64,000 nucleotides of DNA from positions 26,271,138-26,335,137 of the forward strand of contig NC_050472.1 in the NCBI RefSeq assembly GCF_013373865.1, written 5' to 3'. Position 1 is the stretch's first letter. The number at the start of each line of letters is the position of its first letter. Shown here in pieces: positions 1 to 12,267 of this stretch. The stretch is from Monomorium pharaonis (Eukaryota; Arthropoda; Insecta; Hymenoptera; Formicidae). The translations under genes were made by a program, and so were the position numbers. Below the pieces are notes generated by a model, which saw only the letters and a program-made list of their open reading frames with translations, searched no databases and had not been told where the DNA came from.

Positions 1-2201
1 CGAAAAGTCATTTTCGTGCTTCGCGCGGATGCCGGATGGCGGGCCGTCCACGTGGTCACTTGCGAAAGCGAGCCCAACCCGAGGGAACCACATCGCGCGC
101 AGTAAGTGCATATACACGTGTATAGCTGGCTCCGCGGGTCCGCGAGGTTTGAGAAATCGGTGCATACGGGAGCGAGGTCCATTAAAGGAGATCAACGCCG
201 CCTAACTCTCTGCCCGTGGCGAATTGTCCCGCTCGCCGTGACAATGGCGCGGCGAGTCTGTAAAAGTGAAATGGAAACGGGCGCGATGCTATCGGGTTGG
301 CGAGTTTCGTGTGCCGTACGATGACGCCACGTCGCGGATATTAACGAGCCGCGATTTATTAGCGTGCGTCGACGACGCTGCTGTGTTACAATCGCGATCG
401 CTGCGTCGGATGGTGACTTTGATCGATATAACACCGAATCGGACGATTTGCCACACGGAACTGGGGAAATGTATCCCGTCAATGGAAATGCAGCAATGAG
501 TCAGGCCAAAGTAGGAGTAATGGCATAGCGTAAATTTTTGTACTTTAATATACAGGAGATATTTAAATAAACGAACAGTAGAAAGACTAATTGTCACTTT
601 GTATAATAAGATAATTAAAATAGGAAATAATTATGCTAAAATGATGAAGAACGAAAGCGAGATAAAGCGTTAGATAAAAGGGGGAGGGGGCAGACGGGTG
701 CGTTCTCGTATTTTTTTGACAATGTAGCGGGAGTTTGCCGTTTAGGGGAAACGTCGGCTCCTTTGAAACGCCCGCGCAAGATCGCCAAGTGATTTGCCGC
801 GGAAACATCGGTGGAAATGTCGCGCACGTGCACCGCGCGAAGGTATATCCAGTTTAGGCCACCACCGCGCGCGGGACGATTAATGGCCGACGATGGAAAA
901 CAACCGCGGTAGAGAGAAAGGGGCCCGGCATCGCGCGCGGGGAAATGACATTTTCTTACGTCTACGCTGTTTAACGGAATGCAAACTGTGAGAACGGGAG
1001 GATTGCGGAATCACAATACGCGATACGCACCGCGCCAGCTCACGTTGCCTCACGTTTGCGTATCGAATGCGGCAAGTTGAACAATGTGTGCTCCAAGTAT
1101 TCGTTAAGACCATATCGTTAGGAGAAAGTCGTCGAGTAGATAGCACGTTGTTGTTCGACCCATGATCCGATGAAGGAAAAAGAATAATGTCTGTAGTGAC
1201 TCGAATCGCCGTATTCAACATGTTTCCCAAGACTCTGCGACTCTAATTTTATTGTCAGAGTCTTTAAGTTAATGCAGTTATTGGATTTCTCGATTAACTG
1301 AAATATATTCCTCGAAAGCCTTTGTCTTCAGGATTTTTGAAATTGAAGGATAGTTCATCACGAAGGAACGGTTTCGATATTTCGAGTAAACACGTTGATA
1401 TTTCGAAATTTACAACGAGATTTCGATTAGGAGTGCGTTATTGCTTTATGCAGACCGTTTTCGGCGTAATCGGCGCAATTTGCATCTCCCTGCGATTTGC
1501 ACCGTGAAATCGTTCGGTTCGCTATCAAACGATCAAAACGTTTCGCGCATCGTCGACCATAGCCAGGGAGATTAATGACAAGCTTTGATGCGTACCAGCA
1601 ATTATTAATTACTCGCATTACGCGACGCCGCCGGACTCGACGTACGCACCGTATGATGCTCAATCGCGTTAACTGTTAGCCTTAATGCACCAGGAAATGA
1701 ACTTGCCTTCGGTGATCACGTGGTATCCGACGGCCCCCGCAATCGACTATATTCGATGATATCTGTATCGCGCATGGAGGAGGGAGAGGAGGGGGGAGGA
1801 TATATGTACGAAGCGATTTATGTACAAGGTATGTACATTTTAATTCGGGGCTTTTTACTTGTTTCTTTTTACTTTTTGCAATTCAGCCTTTCTCTTTTTC
1901 TTTCCAACGGGAGAAGAACAGGAGGAAAGATCAATTGTCCAAAAAGTTTAGATAAAAGGAATAAACTTTTTATATTTATTTACGGCTGAATATTTAAATG
2001 GGAACATTAAAGGATAATGTAGAATTCATATGTTCTATTTGACATTTTGATTCCAAAATACATCGGTTTGGTTTATTTATTCACTTTTCACGTTTCATAT
2101 TTTTTCGCATATTTTCATGCTTTATCAACAGAAGAACGATTTATCTCGAATTTCCGGTTGTCGCAGTATCCGTATGAAATGTTAACGCACGTCTATTACA
2201 A

Positions 2202-2361
<160 letters not shown>

Positions 2362-4195
2362 AATGTTAACGGTGGGCTTTATTCGATACCCTAATTACTC
2401 GCGGGATATATTACGTAAATAAGTGACGACAAACTGTCACTCAAGGCGCGCCATCGTTGTTGGAAATTAATTCGCGCATTCCGCGCATTGTGCCATCCTT
2501 TCACCCCGAGTTATGGAGACCGATCCGCGCAACCGGATATCGGGATTATTCAGCAGGCCGCCGTTTAATCGGACCCCCCTTAATTAGCGTCCAATTATTT
2601 TATCCGCGACTTCTGGTACCTACTGTTGTTAGATCACCGTCGGGAATCCGTGAGCACTCCGGGCGGAATCGGCCGATGAATTATTTATCGCACGTTAGAC
2701 GGGTCAAGGGTACTTTACCAAGTCTACTTCGTGCCAAAAGCCATTAGCTCGAGATGATTGTGGTAATTTCTCTCCTTGGCTTGCATCTTTTTTCGATTGC
2801 GCCTTCGTTTCCTTCATATCTTCGCTTTTCCCTTGCCGTAGAAAAAATTTCACAATCTCCAAGCCAAGATCGATCTTTCGGACGCTTCCAATACCGCTTT
2901 CTCGTGTTTCTTGTACCATTAGGCGAAATAATTTTAGCAACAAAATTTTGATTTATGATATAATAATTGTTGACAAATTATAAATTACGATTACACAACA
3001 ATTTTAATTTAAAATGCGAAAAATAACTTTACTCGCTCCTAATATCAGCGCTTGTCAAATTAAAAAGGTACTCGAATCAATTTCAGCATTCACCATTCGC
3101 ATTTTCCGCTTTCCTTTTGTAAGACAACCGAGTACAAATGGAAACGTTTTTCTTATCTTAACCGGGCCGGTTCGTTGCTTAAAACGTCGTTTCCCGTCCG
3201 ACACGTTTCGAGGTCGGAATCGATAAGAGAATCCTTTCTCCGGTCGTACGTGGAATCCCATCAGGATTTCAGCTTGGTGTCTATATACCCGGTGTCCTTA
3301 GGGGATTCGTAAGTACGAATGGACGACGATGCCAAGGAGAATCGTTCGGGGCTGCCCCCAGGGGGTTGGCACTGACTACTTGACTGACAACCAATTATAC
3401 GAGCGAGTTGGTCAGGCAGACGCCGTCGCGTTTATATCGAACAAAAAACCTCCGGATCTTCTTGAGTTAATCTCGACGAGGGGGTGACTGGGGAGAATGT
3501 CTTAAGGAGGATTACGCGCCGAATGAAAGAAGGACAGTCACGGCTGCACGGGGCTTTCTAAATGCGTGGAAAATTATCCGGGGGATATTCGTCACCGATC
3601 AGAACGCGAACCGCTTGCTTACGTAAGACGGGAATTGTAAGGCGCCGATGAGGGTGTATTACTTTGACCGGCGTCGAGATCGGGAATAAGAAGTCACCCG
3701 ATAGTCGATAGAATTGATCGTCGAACGAGCGCGCGGAGACCGGAGGCAGTGAGTTGCTCTGGCGGGCGTTAAATGATAACCGTTATGGTCCTTTATTCAT
3801 TATGGCGGAATTCAGTAGCGTCTTATCGCGTTCGGGGCTTTCTTTCGGCAAAGCGGTTTCAATCAAGCGGTTGAGCGCTTACTTATCGGAATCGGAACGC
3901 GCCTTGGTGCGCGCGGATATCGCGGCAGACTTTAATGCATATCGGCTTATCGCGAGAAAAAATCCCGGAGGAACTGTGTGTTATCGAATGCTTTTATGCG
4001 GTTATAGGATAGGCGCGAATAACACAAGGCGGTAATTAGCGGCGCGGCAATCGGGCGGTATCGACGCGCTTCCAAGAAACGCGTTCCACGTCATTTTTTT
4101 CGACGGCGCCCTTCTCTTTTGCTTCTCTGCTTTGCCTTCGCCTATCTCTTTCGTCGGTGGATTTAGAATCGCTGTAGGAGATCGGGATAGAAGAG

Positions 4196-4198
<3 letters not shown>

Positions 4199-4226
<28 letters not shown>
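4199..4226. repeat. (GA)n microsatellite
   Basis: Pure GA run followed by degenerate GA-rich sequence to 4260. Confidence 0.95.
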
Positions 4227-4230
<4 letters not shown>

Positions 4231-5000
4231 ATAGGAAGAGAGAGGAAGAGAGAGACAGAGGCGAGTTAACCTCAGGGTGCAGCGAGATAAAAGCCGCCTG
4301 CCGTTTATTTTAATGAAAGCGGCTGATAATCACAGGTCACCGAGGAGCGCCATGTTGTCTGCTCGCTTATCGCATTTTTCGTTGCTTGATTGACGCGCGA
4401 CGGGAAGAAGTCGGCGAACGATGATACCAAATCCGTAGTCTTGTCACGCTCTCTCTCGAGCTCTTTTTCTCCCTCTTTTTCTCTCTCTTCCTCATCGTCC
4501 CGATTTTCCGCTACTTTTATACTTGTCATCGCTCACATCGTCCGGGAGCAGGAGTTCGGGATTGGCAAAAATTCGATATCACGGCGATGCAGGAAATGCA
4601 TCGCGATAAATCCGAGTAGCGACGGAGGAGGAGAAGGGGGGAGGGGAGGCGGCTTAAAATCGCATAATCAATTTTCGCGACGCGGCTTTCCGCCGCGTGA
4701 TTTTACCGAGTCGGGCGGGCCGGTTGAAAAATTCATTTCGTTTAGCGAAACACGAAAATTTGGACACGTTTGGACACTCGTCGGCGTACGTGCGCGACGC
4801 TCCGGCGGACGGCGAAATTATTACATAATTGTTATTCGCACCGGGCGCCGGGAGAATTAAAGCGGGGTATCGGCGAAAATAAAGCGGATCCGCGCTGAAG
4901 TGTCCAATAACGAGAGGCGGTCACTCGCCCTGGAAATCGCTCCGTAATTCTCATATCGGCGCAAACATCATTTTTGCGCCCTGGGCACCGCACGCGTGCG

Positions 5001-5130
<130 letters not shown>

Positions 5131-6434
5131 AACGGGTTCTCAACTCTCGCTCGTCCACCCTCTCTCCCCCCTCCCTCGCAAAAGCGCGCTGCGATAATAA
5201 TCGTCCGCGCGAATAACAATTTTTCGCCGCAGTTTCCACCCTCGAGCGCGCGTGTATGACGGCTCTAAAAAATGGTACAAAAATCGTCGAAAAAGAGTTG
5301 ATACCAAAAATCCTACCGCTCGCAGGCGAGCTTTCCACACCGCGCCGCTGCCGCCACCACCACCACCATCACCGCACTACGCAAAAAGCGCCGACATGTC
5401 CGTGGGGATTTATCATGCATTATTATTTCCCACGGAGGAGTAATTATGAGATTCGAATCGACGCACGTGAATTTTTCTCGCATCGCTGACGATCGAGCCC
5501 AACACTCTTTCCCTCCATTTGGCGATAGTTCACAATCGCCTTTTCGCGTCTTGGTGCGCGAGTCTTGCATGGCATTAACATCGCGCTTTCCTCGCGGGCC
5601 TCAAAAGCCTAATTGCAATTATTATTATCATTGCGACGCGCTTGTGGAACAAAGTGTGGGTTACCCTGCCGTGATCATCGTCATTATCTCTTTATCGTCT
5701 CGCGCATCGCATTACCACTCTCGTTTACATCGGACGCATGCCTGTTCATTATTACTACGATCCGCGATAAGAATCGCTCTTATCGACTCCTCGTAAAAGG
5801 AATCCCGGGCCACACGATCGTATCCATTATGCAGATAGATAACGTTTTTCCACCTAGCGCTACGGGAGACTTTCAATTTCCCATAAAATTCCCAAGATCG
5901 CATTTATCTTTCTTAAATATCGCATGTACATATTACGTGCGTTGTTTTTTGCGGATATGTAAATTGAAAACAGCATTTTCTTCTTCTTTTACGCTCGAAT
6001 TCGTAATTATCTGAAGAAAAGTAAAATTATACCCTGCGGAGTTAGACTATGGAATTTTTCAAATACTACCATAGCTTCCCTGTAACAATAGATTCGACTC
6101 GCGCGGGGATCGCTTTGTGATCGACTGTATCGCCGAGCGTGAATCGACCTCTATATCGGTGCGGTGGAAAACTGTTGTCTCAAATTATGCTCCGCGCACT
6201 CTTCTCTCCTCTCCTCTCCTCTTCTCTCCTCTCCGCGATGCATCGCGACCGAGCGGCCGGCCGGCCGGCCGAGCGGGATTGCGACACGCGCGATTTACAT
6301 ATTTCGGCGTGCGTTTGACCGATAATAATGTTTCACCCCGTTTTCAACGAATGGCTCCATTACCGGCGGGCCGAGGCATCGTGGAGTTGACTTTCTGTTA
6401 TTATGTGCTTTGAAAAATCAACCGCCCACGCACG

Positions 6435-6435
<1 letters not shown>

Positions 6436-6473
<38 letters not shown>
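6436..6473. repeat. (GA)n microsatellite
   Basis: GA run followed by a GCGCGC run. Confidence 0.95.
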
Positions 6474-8898
6474 GCGCGCGTACGTGGCCGCGCGCGCGTA
6501 TCGTCGTCGCACACAATATAACAATGCTCGCATATAGAATCGCTTCTTTTGTGTCGCCTCGTGCACGCACGCATACATGCACGCACGCACGCACATGTAC
6601 GTAGCGAGCGGCACGGTAAAATGGGGGCCGACTGTAACTTTTCACAGAGGCGGCGAAGTCTGCGCGAGCCATTGATCATCGGTCCGCCGGGTATATACCG
6701 CGTTGGAAAGGGAAGGGGGTGGTCGTCGGTCGCCAGGCTGAATTTTGGCTATTTTTCGGTGGTCTGATGTTTGTTAAAATGGATATTTTATTGTCGTTTG
6801 TGCCATCCACGGCCACTCCATTCTTCCGCTCGCCCACGAAAGCATCGCGCGCGCTTTCGTTAAACGATAAATCAATACCATGCAAATCCCATAAAGCGCG
6901 CTGCTTTCTCGACCGGGTTTCGTCGCGCGAGCACGCGTGCGAGTTCCCATAACTCGTTTAGAAAGGAAGAAAGTAACGTAATTTTATTTCGACGCCGTCA
7001 TCGAAACGCGTTAACGCTTAACGTAATCTAATTCGCAGTTTTGGGGTGGCATTTACATGGAAATCGAAACAGATCACGCTCTGTTTCGAAATATCGTTCA
7101 ACGATGCTGCACATATTGAGAAAGAAAGTAAATTTTAGGCACAAGTATACGTATGTAAAATATTTACTGTGCGCAATACAGCATAAAGAAACAGATATAA
7201 GTCTTTTCTTCTACGCGTATATCTTTTGGTTATAGTAAAATTATGAAAGAGTTATTCAGTTTTGAGAAATCAAATTTCTCTACGAAAAATCCAAAACACG
7301 ACTGTGAAGAACAATATTAGCGGAAAGACGAAAGGAGCAACCGCAAGGCATTCTTCCTCCTGTCTCTTAATAACCTCAGGGAGAAGAGATAAGGATGAAG
7401 GAGGGTATAAGTTGGGGTGGCATATTCTCGCAGCGGCGGGGAAGAAACTTCGTCGGCTTTGGTTAAATATTTAAGTAACAGGGCATTTCACTCCTGAGAG
7501 TGGCGTCGTGAGACTGCCATCGGGGAATCGTCATCGAAGGGAACGGAGACGGCCGGCGACACCTCGGAGCGCCGCGTCCTCCCCTTATCTTTATCCGTAA
7601 GATATCTCGCGCGAGGGCGGCGACGGCCCCAACGAGGTCCAATCGCGGTTTTATGACCCCTCCCTCTTGGAAGGCGGTTTAAGTACATTTCTATGTCCCG
7701 CGGAAATTCATGGTGCGAGAAAATGCCTTTTGAAAATTTCGACCTCTATCGCCGCTCTCGCTCCCGCTCCCCTCTCTTCTTCCTCTCCCTGCCAATCGGT
7801 TCTTTTGTTCTCTTCATCCTCGTGGTCTATTTTTTTTTGTGAATCCGCCTTTCGAAATTGTCGGGATTAATTCGCGCTTTGACGCATAATCTGGCTTTAA
7901 TTAAACCAATTAGAAATTATATAGAAATTGAGAGGCGATGAGTTACGTTAGAAATTTATGACTTCGCAAAGCTCTCGTCGATTAAAACTTTTGTAATGAG
8001 TAACATTCGTGATTAAAGCCGATTCGCTAGTTCGGACGAATGCGCGAGATATTAACCCGCTAATAGCCCATGGGGTAACGGCATTAAAATTAACAAACGG
8101 CACTTTTATACACGCGCGTTTAATCATATTAATAATTCAAAGTTACTGTACCGAAAGGTTGCCGGGCGTTAAACGCTTGTAACTCGCCGTGTAATTCGCA
8201 CTGCTATCGACACCCGTCCCACCGCGTGCGTGCATTACGCGGATAATTTACGGATTTGAAACGAGCCGTTAGGCGTTACCTTCAATTAAAAGCGCGTAAT
8301 TCCGAGAGGCCGGGCGACGCGGGGCACTCGAGCGCGCCGAAACAGTTGTTGCTTCCCGATGTGCAAAGTGTCGTTGATGTTTCAAAAATGATACTCCACT
8401 CGATGCGATGGTGTATAATTGAAAAATCAGTGAAGCGCCCTCGACACCGTTGGCCGCGCCGGCCGCGCGGCCGTGGCTCGTCGAAAAACGCACCCTCGCA
8501 CGCGCGTGCACTCGTGCTCGAGTGCACTCGTTGGTCGATACCTCGAATTGTTTTTCTCTATTCGAAGAGCCGTCCTCATAGCGCGCCCTATATGATTTTT
8601 AACTCTCGTGCGTCCGTCCACCATCTTCTATCGCGTAACAGCGTTAATTCTGTAATCAGTGCTAAACCGGACCGATTAATTCCCCGGTCCGTGTTGATCG
8701 CGCTAGACGAGATGGTCCGCGTTTAAATGTGGGCTTTGAATACGGGGCTCGAAATCACGGAAGGCGAGGTTGCCGGCGATGCGAGTAAAAGCGACCGAAA
8801 ATACGAGAGAAAATAATAAAAAGAGATAAATAAATAAAATGAAAGGGACCTTTGTGCGCTCCTAACAATTAATTATCCACTCTATATGCTAATCGCGC

Positions 8899-8930
8899 GT
8901 TCGTTCGTCCGTTCGTTCGTTCGTTCGTTC
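8899..8930. repeat. (CGTT)n tetranucleotide repeat
   Basis: About eight units of GTTC with one interruption. Confidence 0.95.
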
Positions 8931-9337
8931 CGCAGAGGCGTGCCATTGTCTCCTGAAAAATTAGAAAGCCCATTTACGGCCTCCTATGCGGTCTCATTAA
9001 TTTGCGAAAAAATTCGCGCGATGCCGGTTGAAATAGGACCCCCTATGTAAATCGCGCGCGAGTGCCGCATCCCCGCGCGATCCATAACGTGTCAAGGATG
9101 ATCTACGCCCGTGTGTAAGTGCGCCGTGTGTCGAAAAGAAATTATTTACAGGTGTGTGCGTGTCGTGTTTATGCAAATAGCGGTGCCGGCGTGGCCTCTC
9201 TCGCGGTCGGACGTGAACGCTCGAACGGCATTTCGTGGCTCTCCGCGTATTAACGAGCAGCATCGACATTCGTTAGCCGGATGCTAAAATCGCAATATCG
9301 TAATGTCCTCCGTTTCGCTCGCACGCTTGCGATCTTT

Positions 9338-9356
9338 AAAAAAAAAAAAAAAAAAA
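9338..9356. repeat. Poly(A) tract, 19 bp
   Basis: Uninterrupted A run; no adjoining retroelement sequence recognised. Confidence 0.95.
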
Positions 9357-10832
9357 TGCGAAGAGCGTTCTTCGCTACGAACGGACAAAACGTCGGGCCA
9401 TAAATTTTTGTACTACTGCTGCAGTATTTTCAATTCGATCACGATTCACTCCTCGAACTACATTCCGTTGTATCCAGAATGATTGAGAAAGTACTGGGAC
9501 AATTTTTTATTTTACGCGAGCCTCGCTTTACGCTCCCTGTTTCACGAAAACGCATCCGTCATTGGGCTTGATTAATAATGATAAAGGTAGAAATGGATAG
9601 CAATTATCTCATTTAATTCGACACGCTTTGCCGCTCTCGAGGGCGCATTTAAATCTTTTTGAACGTTCCAATTACAGCGCTTTGCAGATCGTACGGAGTT
9701 TTAACAGCGTTCGAAATTGAGCGATGATCGATGTAATCCACTTTCCACCAGCGTATTAATAAATAATAAAAAAAAAAAGGAAGCGCCAAAAAAATGACGA
9801 GTCACGCTCAGAGCGGTAATAATATTTCGGCGCGGCATCATGCCCCGGATTGATCGGTCTGCACTTAACATTTGCGCAATTGCCGCAGGTGCGGCTACAA
9901 TTTCACACGTCATTATTATTTGTTATCATTTAATTAATCGCCCGGGCGAGCATTTATTTATTTACGGTGCCGGAGAGCGCGCGCGGGCGCGCGTCGCATC
10001 GATCTCTCTCGCGTCGTATTACGAGAGCATGCATGCATATCGAGAGCGAGAGTAGGAGAGAGAGAGAGAGAGAGAATGCAACGGGCGAATTAGCACGGCC
10101 GCGTCGCGACCGCATTAATTATTAGTACATGCTGAAACAAAATTAGGCGCTGTCATAGGCGTAATTTAATCGCGTGTGGGAAACGGTGTAATAAAGTCGG
10201 GCGGGTGAATTGTGTCGATCGATCTCCCGCGAGGAACAATTACCGGAAAAATTGGCCCGCTCGTTTCGCGTTTTCTTCCTCGTTCCTGCTTTTCAAGCGT
10301 ACAATCTCAATTTACACGCGCGCGCGCGCGGAAAGAATAGAAAAATTGAGCTAGATACATATTCGAAATTCACTTTGTCGGACCGTCAAAATAATTATGA
10401 GGAACGTTTAAGCTATGATGTGCAATGCAGCAAAAAGTTCTGACATTCTAGCAATTAACTTGAGTGTCCTACACAATTTGCGATGTGTAACAAAATTATG
10501 TTCAGATTTACATCCAGCTAAATATTTAAACGGTTTAGAAAAATCGTTCTTTCCTGATATTAATGATAATTTATTATGATACTAATATTATCTGATGATA
10601 TATTGATGATACTAATATTATCTTTATCTTTATGTTAATGCATCGTTTATATTAAATTATTAATTACTATATACTACTTCGACTATTAAGTTTATGTTTT
10701 TGCCCAGCTAATATCCTTACAAATTTTCCTGTAAATTTGTAACGAGTTCTCAGAGGGAAACTAGCTATGCCTAGCATTTAAATGTAGGTTTTATTTGTCT
10801 CAAGACTTCGATTTTTAATTGCCTAGAAAAAT

Positions 10833-11225
10833 GTAGCCGAAGCAAGCAGCCAAAGGCAACAGCCAAACGCTGAGCGGCCAGGGCCAAACGTTATCTAGGC
10901 GTTTCCACGAGACATCATTTAATCAAACGTTAAAACTTCCCTGGTTATGAGATTTTTAACGAACTTTGAAAAATTTGCGTAGGGTTTAATCATTATAATA
11001 CATAATCGATTATTTGCGACAGGACTTTAATTTACCAATGGTTACAAATTTTTTAAACTATTTTTTATTGTTTTCCGAGCCTCAAGCCTAAACGCAAAAT
11101 ACAATTTCCACCAAATTTGGCTGGAAATATCTTTTCATAACACACAATCGACTGATCGATCATTCGCGGGACGACGTGCATTTTCCTAATTGTTACAAAT
11201 ATTTTTTTAATTAATTTCTATCGTT
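10833..11225 (+). repeat. Left terminal inverted repeat of the compact element
   Basis: Pairs with about 11880-12267 inverted; includes the first 153-bp unit. Confidence 0.75.
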
Positions 11226-11640
11226 TTCCGCGCCTCACGTCTAAACGCAAAATACGATTTCCACCAAATTTGGCTGGAAATATCTTGTAGTAACGTACAA
11301 TTGAATGATCGATCATTCGCGAGAGGACGTGCATTTTCCTAATTGTTATAAACATTTAAAAAATTAATTTTTATGGTTTTGTGCGCCTCACGCCTAAACG
11401 CAGAATACGATTTCCACCAAATTTGGCTGGAAATATCTTGTCGTAACGTACAATCGACTGATCGATCATTCGCGAAAGCATGTGCATTTTCCTAATTGTT
11501 ATAAATTTTTTAATTTAATTTTTAACCGTTTTTTGCGTCTCACGCAAATTACGATTTCCAACAAATTTAGCTGGAAATATCTTACCCCAACGCACAATAG
11601 ACTGATCAGTCATTTGCGGTCGTTATTAATTGTTTAGTGG
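11045..11640 (+). repeat. Short 153-bp tandem array, 4 copies
   Basis: Four units at 153, 153 and 152 bp spacing, more diverged from each other than those of the long array. The last has lost a few bases after CTCACGC. This is the unexpanded form of the same satellite. Confidence 0.9.
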
Positions 11641-11879
11641 TTTTTTAAATTGTTAATTACGTTCGTCAGATGAACACAAGGAACGCTGTCTTCAAATTTT
11701 TACGAAAATATTTTTTGAAGTCTAGAACGACTTACCTGTATACGAGAAATATTTTTGAAAATGCATCTTTGCAAAACAGAGTTGATTACCAGAATAATGC
11801 AGCGAATTTTTTCTTTGTAAAGTACATTACTGCTTTTTGCCGCACACAGAGCCGACGACGAGGACGTAGTGGTTCCACG

Positions 11880-12267
11880 GATTCAAACGATAAAAATTAT
11901 TTTTTAAAATATTTATAACAATTAAGAAAATGCACGTCCTTCTTCGAATGATCGATTAGTCGATTGTGCGTTACGACAAGATATTTTCAGCCAAATTTGA
12001 AGGAAATCGTATTTTGCGTTTAGGCGTGAGGCGCAAAAAACAATAAAAATTAATTTAAAAAAATTATAACATTTGTTAAATTACAAGTCTTATCGCAAAT
12101 GATTGATTATGTATTATAATGACTAAACTTTATGCAAATTTTTCAAAATTTGTTAAAAATCTCATAACCAGGGAATTTTTAACATTTGATTGAATGGTGC
12201 CCGCTTGAAACACTTATATGACGTTTGGCCCTATGTTGCTCAGCGTTTGGCTGCTAGCTTCAGCTAC
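11880..12267 (-). repeat. Right terminal inverted repeat of the compact element
   Basis: Inverted partner of 10833-11225, with one inverted 153-bp unit (gcgtttaggcgtgaggcgc near 12017). Confidence 0.75.

Larger units (their letters stand above)
10833..12267. mobile_element. Compact foldback-type non-autonomous DNA element (4-unit form)
   Basis: The ends are GTAGCCGAAGCAAGCAGCC and the inverted GTAGCTGAAGCTAGCAGCC. The inverted match continues for about 390 bp inward on each side, with scattered mismatches. The left arm runs into four head-to-tail 153-bp units (anchor CTCA at 11081, 11234, 11387 and 11539). A spacer of about 240 bp follows (11640-11880), then the right arm with one inverted unit. 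Flanks tgcctagaaaaat (10820-10832) and atgtctagaaaat (12268-12280) look like a decayed target duplication. No transposase is encoded, so it must depend on an autonomous relative. Superfamily not determined; long arms with internal tandem repeats recall foldback and Galileo-type elements. Confidence 0.85.
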
